Assembly (NCBI GenBank): GCA_003140785.1
Contig: PLKY01000078.1
Span: 1 to 9,800 of the forward strand
Direction of reading: 5' to 3'
Length of the DNA stretch: 9,800 bases
Origin: Acidobacteriaceae bacterium
GTDB lineage: Bacteria; Acidobacteriota; Terriglobia; Terriglobales; Acidobacteriaceae
Numbering within the stretch: the stretch's first letter is position 1; every line of letters begins with the position of its first letter. The position numbers and the translations under genes are program-made. Of this stretch, positions 6,471 through 9,800 are shown piece after piece. Under the pieces are notes generated by a model. That model saw only the letters and a list, made by a program, of their open reading frames with translations, was not told where the DNA came from and did not search any database.

Positions 6471-6989
6471 TTACGCTCGGTCAGTTCTGGAGAGCAACGC
6501 CCTTGAGAGCCGCATCAGGACCATACAAAACATCACCAGGACTCCGGCAAGCACAATTCGTGGGTAGAAGGCGTTGTCTCGAAAGATTTCGACAATAAGA
6601 ATGAGGCTGGCCAGCACAAACAAGGTTACCGACATTGCGCGATGAAACCGTTGCATTCCGTACTGCAGATCGCCGGTATTCTTGCGTTCAATCTCGCGAC
6701 CGTTGTCGGAATCGGTGCAATGCGACTTGCATCTGCAAGCATTACAGGTAGATGCCGGTGCGCGATAGATGACCGAACCCTTCGCGTGATCGACGAAGAC
6801 CGGAAACAGGTGCTGGAACTCCGGACATCTCCACATGTCCTTTTCTGCATAGTAAGTGAATCCGGTTGTGCTGATGCTCAACGAGCGTCGATGCGCATGG
6901 CGCGCCGCGAATTCCAGCAAAAGGGCCGCCACTCCCAGAAGTACTGCGTATCCGAGCATTAGCATGAATTCGAGAGATACGGCTTGCAC
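6471..6989 (-). CDS. Membrane protein with a transposase-like Cys-rich domain, linked to norZ; function unknown
   Basis: This 172-residue protein has one hydrophobic helix at about 8-28, a soluble segment at about 30-115, and two helices at about 118-137 and 142-161. The soluble segment contains GFTYYAEKDMWRCP (Cys55), IYRAPASTCNACRCKSHCT (Cys82, 85, 87, 91) and GREIER. The order Tyr, acidic-Lys-Asp, aromatic, CP, then YRA, C-x2-C-x5-C-T and R-x-I-x-R is that of the Cys-rich region in IS1182-type transposases (DDE_Tnp_1_6). The DDE catalytic core is absent and membrane helices replace it, so this is not a transposase remnant in the ordinary sense; the similarity is from memory and needs a profile search. 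The start is GTG 6989: AGGAG at 7003-6999 lies within the last codons of norZ, nine bases upstream. The norZ stop is only three bases before this GTG, so the two genes are very probably co-translated. A role in NO or redox sensing, metal binding or support of the reductase is inference. Confidence 0.85.
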   Translation of the reverse strand: MQAVSLEFMLMLGYAVLLGVAALLLEFAARHAHRRSLSISTTGFTYYAEKDMWRCPEFQHLFPVFVDHAKGSVIYRAPASTCNACRCKSHCTDSDNGREIERKNTGDLQYGMQRFHRAMSVTLFVLASLILIVEIFRDNAFYPRIVLAGVLVMFCMVLMRLSRALLSRTDRA

Positions 6990-6992
6990 GGT

Positions 6993-9278
6993 TTAGCGCT
7001 CCTGCGGTTGAGCGACGACATCGGTAAAGAGAATATCCTTTGGTTCCTCCAGGGTGTCGCCCTTCCGCATGTAGCGAATCCCCAATGCAGAAATATAGAG
7101 AATTGGAAGTGCTCCGCCCAAGATAAAGACGACGTCACCAGGCATGCGTAGCCATTCCAGAACTGAATTAGCGTGGTTGCCGATGTAGTCGAGCGTGCGG
7201 GCATCGTAATAGCTCACGCTGATGGAGTGATAAAGCTGTAGGATTCCCAACGGGAATAAAGTCGCAAAGACCATCCATGCGAGGCCAAGATTCAATGACC
7301 AGAAGCTGATCCGCGCAGCCTTGTCAGACCAATGCTTTTGCGGAATGATGTAGCGCAGGCAAAAGAGGGCTAATCCGACCGACAACATTCCGTAGACGCC
7401 CATCATGGCCGCGTGTGCGTGATTCGCAGTCAGAGCGGTGCCGATTTCGTAGTAGGAAACGATAGGCAGGTTAATCAGAAAGCCGAACACTCCGGCTCCA
7501 AGAAAGTTCCAGAAGCCCACCGCAGCCAGGAACATCACAGCCCAGTAGTGGGGAAAAGTGGTCGCTGACTTGCTCTCTTGGACAGTTCCCAATTGGAGGA
7601 AGCTCCACGCCTCCACTGTCAGGAAGGTTAGCGGTATGACTTCAGCGGCAGAGAAGAACGCTCCCAGAGCCATATGGAGCGCCGGCTCCCCCGAGAAGTA
7701 CACGTGATGCATAGTGCCTACGATTCCACCGGCAGAGTACAAAATGACGTCGAGATAGATCATTCGCAGCGCGATGCGCTCGTGGACTACTCCCAGCAAT
7801 ACGAAGATGTACGCCACGAGAATCGTCGTGAAAAGCTCCAGAAAGTCTTCTACCCAGAGATGGACGACCCAAAATCTCCAGAAGTCAGTTGTGGTGAAGT
7901 GCTGTCCAGGATTTGCGAGTAACCCTACACCATAAAACGCCGGAATCGAAAGTGCCGAAAAGAAGAAAAGCCAGGGCATGTTCCCCACATGTTCGGAATT
8001 GAGACGCCCGCGAAGTCCGCGGTACAGGATCACAACCCAGAACAACAATCCAATCGTAAGGAGAATTTGCCAGACGCGGCCTAGATCGAGATATTCGAAT
8101 CCCTGGTCGCCAAACCATATGCTGTGGGTGAGACCCTGAATGCCCGCAAACTCTCCGGCGAGGCTTCCAACTACGACGACAACGAGTGCGCCCAATAAGC
8201 AATATGCAAGCGTTTTCTGGCCGCGGGGCTCGCGTCCGGAGATCATAGGCGCAAGGAAGATGCCTGCTGCGAGATATGAAGTGGAAACCCAGAAAATTGA
8301 TAGCTGTACGTGCCATGTACGGACAATGTTGAAGGGTAGAAATCTTCCCAGGTCAATTCCGAAGAAGCTCTGCAGATCGGCCCGGTAGTGCTCGGAGGCG
8401 CCTCCAAGCAGTGTCTGAACCAGGAACAGCGCAGCCATCACAAAGAAAAACCAAGCACACGCCTTTTGAGCGGGAGTCAGCATTACCTCGTCCGGAGCGC
8501 GGAACGACATGCTCTGCTGTTCTCGTCCGTGCCACCCAAGAAGATTCCAACGTCCAAACGAGGCCAGCAGCAACCCTGTCCCGCCAAGAAGCGCAGCGAG
8601 CGACAGTACACTCCACACAATCGCGTCCGCGGTTGCATGATTTCCAACCAGCGGTTCCGGAGGCCAATTATTGGTGTAGGAATACGAGTGGCCAGGCCGA
8701 TCCGCCGCAGCTGCCCACGCAGTCCAACTGAAGAAGGCCGTAAGTTTGCGAATCTGTTCGGGATCGCCAATCGCATTCGGGCGGAGACCGAACTTAGAGG
8801 TTGGATTGCCAAAGAAAGACGCATAATAGGCCCTGCACTCCTCGAACGCTCTGGCCTGCGCATCGGTGTAGATCAGCGTTCCAGTCGTGTCGTCGTATCG
8901 GTTCGCCTTGAAGTCTTGAATCGTGCGGGCTGCCGCGGTATCGGCATTCGTTTCGCCATAGATGCGGATGCTGGAGAGTGCAGCGCGATGAAGGTACTCT
9001 GTCGTGAAGTCTGGCCCAAGATAAGCGCCATGACCAAAAATCGATCCGTATTCCATCAACCCGTTTCCGAGAAAGATTCCCTGGCCAGCCATGATGTCGG
9101 CGCGCGTGAACAGGGTCAGTCCTTTGGCGTCCTTTACGACCTGAGGAATGGGCGGCTCATCGGTATAGGTGTAGTACGTGAGGATACCCATGATGAGAAA
9201 GCCGACAATCAAGACGATGCCTGCCGCCTGGACCCAACTGTTGGCGATCATGAGCGGTCGTTTGCTAGCCATCTGCAT
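6993..9278 (-). CDS. norZ: Quinol-dependent nitric oxide reductase (qNOR, NorZ type)
   Basis: This 761-residue membrane protein reduces two NO to N2O with electrons from quinol. It is the single-subunit form: the N-terminal helix (SWVQAAGIVLIVGFLIMG) and a large periplasmic segment (about 36-220) precede the haem-copper-oxidase-like core. Ligands line up with the known cNOR set: His323 (RTWHVQ) and His622 for low-spin haem b, His620 (NHAHAAMMG) for haem b3, and His473 (HLWVEDFLELF), His524 and His525 (TMHHVYFSG) for the non-haem FeB. Glu477, four residues after His473, is the conserved FeB glutamate. The 51-residue spacing from His473 to His524 equals that in cNOR. The length is normal and no key residue is missing. 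GGAGG at 9287-9283 precedes ATG 9278 by four bases and ATG 9272 by ten; either may be used, while the in-frame upstream extension to 9362 contains the ribosome site and is unlikely. A PAS-LuxR regulator lies upstream on the same strand. Without other denitrification genes visible, NO detoxification is the likely role (inference). Confidence 0.97.
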   Translation of the reverse strand: MQMASKRPLMIANSWVQAAGIVLIVGFLIMGILTYYTYTDEPPIPQVVKDAKGLTLFTRADIMAGQGIFLGNGLMEYGSIFGHGAYLGPDFTTEYLHRAALSSIRIYGETNADTAAARTIQDFKANRYDDTTGTLIYTDAQARAFEECRAYYASFFGNPTSKFGLRPNAIGDPEQIRKLTAFFSWTAWAAAADRPGHSYSYTNNWPPEPLVGNHATADAIVWSVLSLAALLGGTGLLLASFGRWNLLGWHGREQQSMSFRAPDEVMLTPAQKACAWFFFVMAALFLVQTLLGGASEHYRADLQSFFGIDLGRFLPFNIVRTWHVQLSIFWVSTSYLAAGIFLAPMISGREPRGQKTLAYCLLGALVVVVVGSLAGEFAGIQGLTHSIWFGDQGFEYLDLGRVWQILLTIGLLFWVVILYRGLRGRLNSEHVGNMPWLFFFSALSIPAFYGVGLLANPGQHFTTTDFWRFWVVHLWVEDFLELFTTILVAYIFVLLGVVHERIALRMIYLDVILYSAGGIVGTMHHVYFSGEPALHMALGAFFSAAEVIPLTFLTVEAWSFLQLGTVQESKSATTFPHYWAVMFLAAVGFWNFLGAGVFGFLINLPIVSYYEIGTALTANHAHAAMMGVYGMLSVGLALFCLRYIIPQKHWSDKAARISFWSLNLGLAWMVFATLFPLGILQLYHSISVSYYDARTLDYIGNHANSVLEWLRMPGDVVFILGGALPILYISALGIRYMRKGDTLEEPKDILFTDVVAQPQER
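6999..7003 (-). promoter_or_regulatory. Ribosome-binding site inside the end of norZ, serving the downstream GTG start
   Basis: AGGAG on the - strand lies in the last sense codons of norZ and nine bases before GTG 6989. It supports the GTG start over the in-frame ATG at 6965, which would cut into the first membrane helix, and it supports translational coupling. Confidence 0.65.
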
Positions 9279-9282
9279 TGAA

Positions 9283-9287
9283 CCTCC
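9283..9287 (-). promoter_or_regulatory. Ribosome-binding site of norZ
   Basis: GGAGG on the - strand stands four bases before ATG 9278 and ten bases before ATG 9272. Both spacings are at the edges of the usual range, so the exact start of norZ (MQMASKR or MASKR) remains open by two residues. Confidence 0.6.
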
Positions 9288-9371
9288 AGAGTCAGCTGCT
9301 GGAACCGGACTGTGATGGGGGGAGCGGCAAACCTCAAGCCTAATTGCGCGGGCTCTCACCACAATAGTTCG

Positions 9372-9400
9372 TTTGTACCTTCCGGGGAGACAATTGTCAC
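9372..9400 (-). promoter_or_regulatory. Candidate sigma-70-type promoter of norZ
   Basis: Reading the - strand, GTGACA (9400-9395, five of six matches to TTGACA) is followed by a 17-base spacer and TACAAA (9377-9372, four of six matches to TATAAT). Transcription would begin near 9365, giving a leader of about 87 bases before ATG 9278. The spacing is ideal, but the -10 box is imperfect and the call rests on pattern only. Confidence 0.35.
9389..9398. promoter_or_regulatory. Perfect 10-bp palindrome overlapping the norZ -35 box
   Basis: GACAATTGTC is self-complementary over all ten bases and overlaps four bases of the candidate -35 element of norZ. A site here would suit a dimeric regulator. 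The LuxR-type protein encoded next door is a natural candidate binder, but this is inference. Confidence 0.33.
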
Positions 9401-9478
9401 GTTGCGGATGTTCCCCAGGGCGACCGCCGTTTCATTTGCGCGGATCGGACACGCGAAGTTTATGCTACGTCAGGGACT

Positions 9479-9800
9479 TTAAATGAGGCGGCGCTGGAGG
9501 GCGTGCATCACTGCCTCGAGTCGATTATGCGTGCGTAATTTCTGGTTAATGTGGTGAAGATGATTCCGAAGCGTCTGTGGGCTGATACCAAGCGCTTTGG
9601 CAATTCGCGGGGCTGTGGCACCCACTGCAAACATCCTGAGAATTTCGAGTTCCTGCGAGGATAGGGCTGCGATCGGCGCAGCTCCGGTGATGGCGTCTTC
9701 CAGATTAGCCACTTCTTTGGAAATGGCGACCATGCGGCTGAAGACCTCCTCACGCTTCTTTTGCGCGCTGATGTCACGCACAAGATGAACAAGAAGCGAC
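9479..9800 (-). CDS. PAS-LuxR transcriptional regulator, C-terminal end, 5' part outside window
   Basis: The reading frame runs off the window edge and ends with TAA at 9481-9479. The visible residues start SLLVHLVRDISAQKKREE, which is the typical last strand and linker of a PAS domain (the V-R-D-I-S block). A short helical linker (SRMVAISKEVANLEDAI) follows, then a LuxR-type helix-turn-helix: LSSQELEILRMFAVGATAPR, IAKALGISPQTLRNHLHHIN and QKLRTHNRLEAVMHA match the family pattern of four helices with the recognition helix at SPQTLRNHLHHI. The protein is thus a PAS-sensing DNA-binding regulator; the ligand or cofactor of the PAS domain lies outside the window. GTG at 9781 could be misread as a start, but the frame remains open and PAS-like before it. 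It is transcribed toward norZ, with 200 bases between, so it is a good candidate to control norZ. Confidence 0.9.
   Translation of the reverse strand, partial: SLLVHLVRDISAQKKREEVFSRMVAISKEVANLEDAITGAAPIAALSSQELEILRMFAVGATAPRIAKALGISPQTLRNHLHHINQKLRTHNRLEAVMHALQRRLI

Larger units (their letters stand above)
9279..9478. other. Regulatory gap between the PAS-LuxR regulator and norZ
   Basis: This 200-base non-coding stretch separates the regulator stop codon from the norZ start. It contains the candidate promoter at 9372-9400, the palindrome at 9389-9398 and the norZ ribosome site. I looked for FNR/NNR-type TTGAT-N4-ATCAA sites and for sigma-54 GG-N10-GC elements and saw none that fit. No clear terminator for the regulator gene is visible. 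Confidence 0.5.

Noticed and set aside
6684..6869. Idea that the gene after norZ is a decayed insertion sequence
   Set aside because: The frame is intact, starts with a coupled ribosome site, has membrane helices on both sides of the Cys segment, and no inverted repeats or catalytic DDE region are seen.
8388..9281. Long open frame on the + strand opposite norZ
   Set aside because: It is the antisense of a clear qNOR gene, shows no recognisable motif, and its composition is that of a shadow frame rich in Arg and Ser.
9279..9362. In-frame N-terminal extension of norZ
   Set aside because: The extension covers the strong GGAGG ribosome site, has no family similarity, and the predicted qNOR length is already normal from 9278.

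Overview
The window (about 55-58% GC by eye, dense genes, short spacers) looks like a chromosomal segment of a soil heterotroph. The combination of a bacterial GH15 glucoamylase with a C-terminal beta-rich extension, a GMC oxidoreductase with a Cys-rich insert, a b-type cytochrome/molybdopterin fusion and a quinol nitric oxide reductase best fits Acidobacteriota (Acidobacteriaceae-like). That assignment is inference from gene content, not a measured match. I see no rRNA, tRNA, CRISPR array, complete insertion sequence or integrase.

Left half, + strand (1-5085): the 3' end of a glucoamylase, an aquaporin/MIP channel with a non-ATG start, a GMC-family FAD oxidoreductase, then after a 204-base gap a 555-residue protein that joins a six-helix cytochrome b-like membrane domain to a YedY/sulfite-oxidase-type molybdopterin domain. 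The first three genes are closely spaced and may be co-transcribed. They suggest starch or glucan breakdown, small-molecule transport and sugar or alcohol oxidation, but no shared pathway is proven.

Right half, - strand (9800 down to 5169): the C-terminal end of a PAS-LuxR transcriptional regulator, a complete quinol-dependent nitric oxide reductase (norZ/qNOR type, with all haem and FeB ligands visible), an uncharacterised membrane protein three bases after norZ, a small cupin and a DUF488 protein. The regulator, norZ and the membrane protein form a plausible NO-response and detoxification unit, with a candidate promoter and a perfect 10-bp palindrome in front of norZ. The two halves converge at about 5086-5168.

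The most unusual item is the membrane protein after norZ. Between its membrane helices it carries a Cys-rich segment that resembles the Cys-rich region of IS1182-type (DDE_Tnp_1_6) transposases, without any transposase catalytic core. The cytochrome b-molybdopterin fusion, whose charge pattern places the molybdenum domain in the cytoplasm, and the ferredoxin-like Cys motif in the GMC enzyme also deserve attention.
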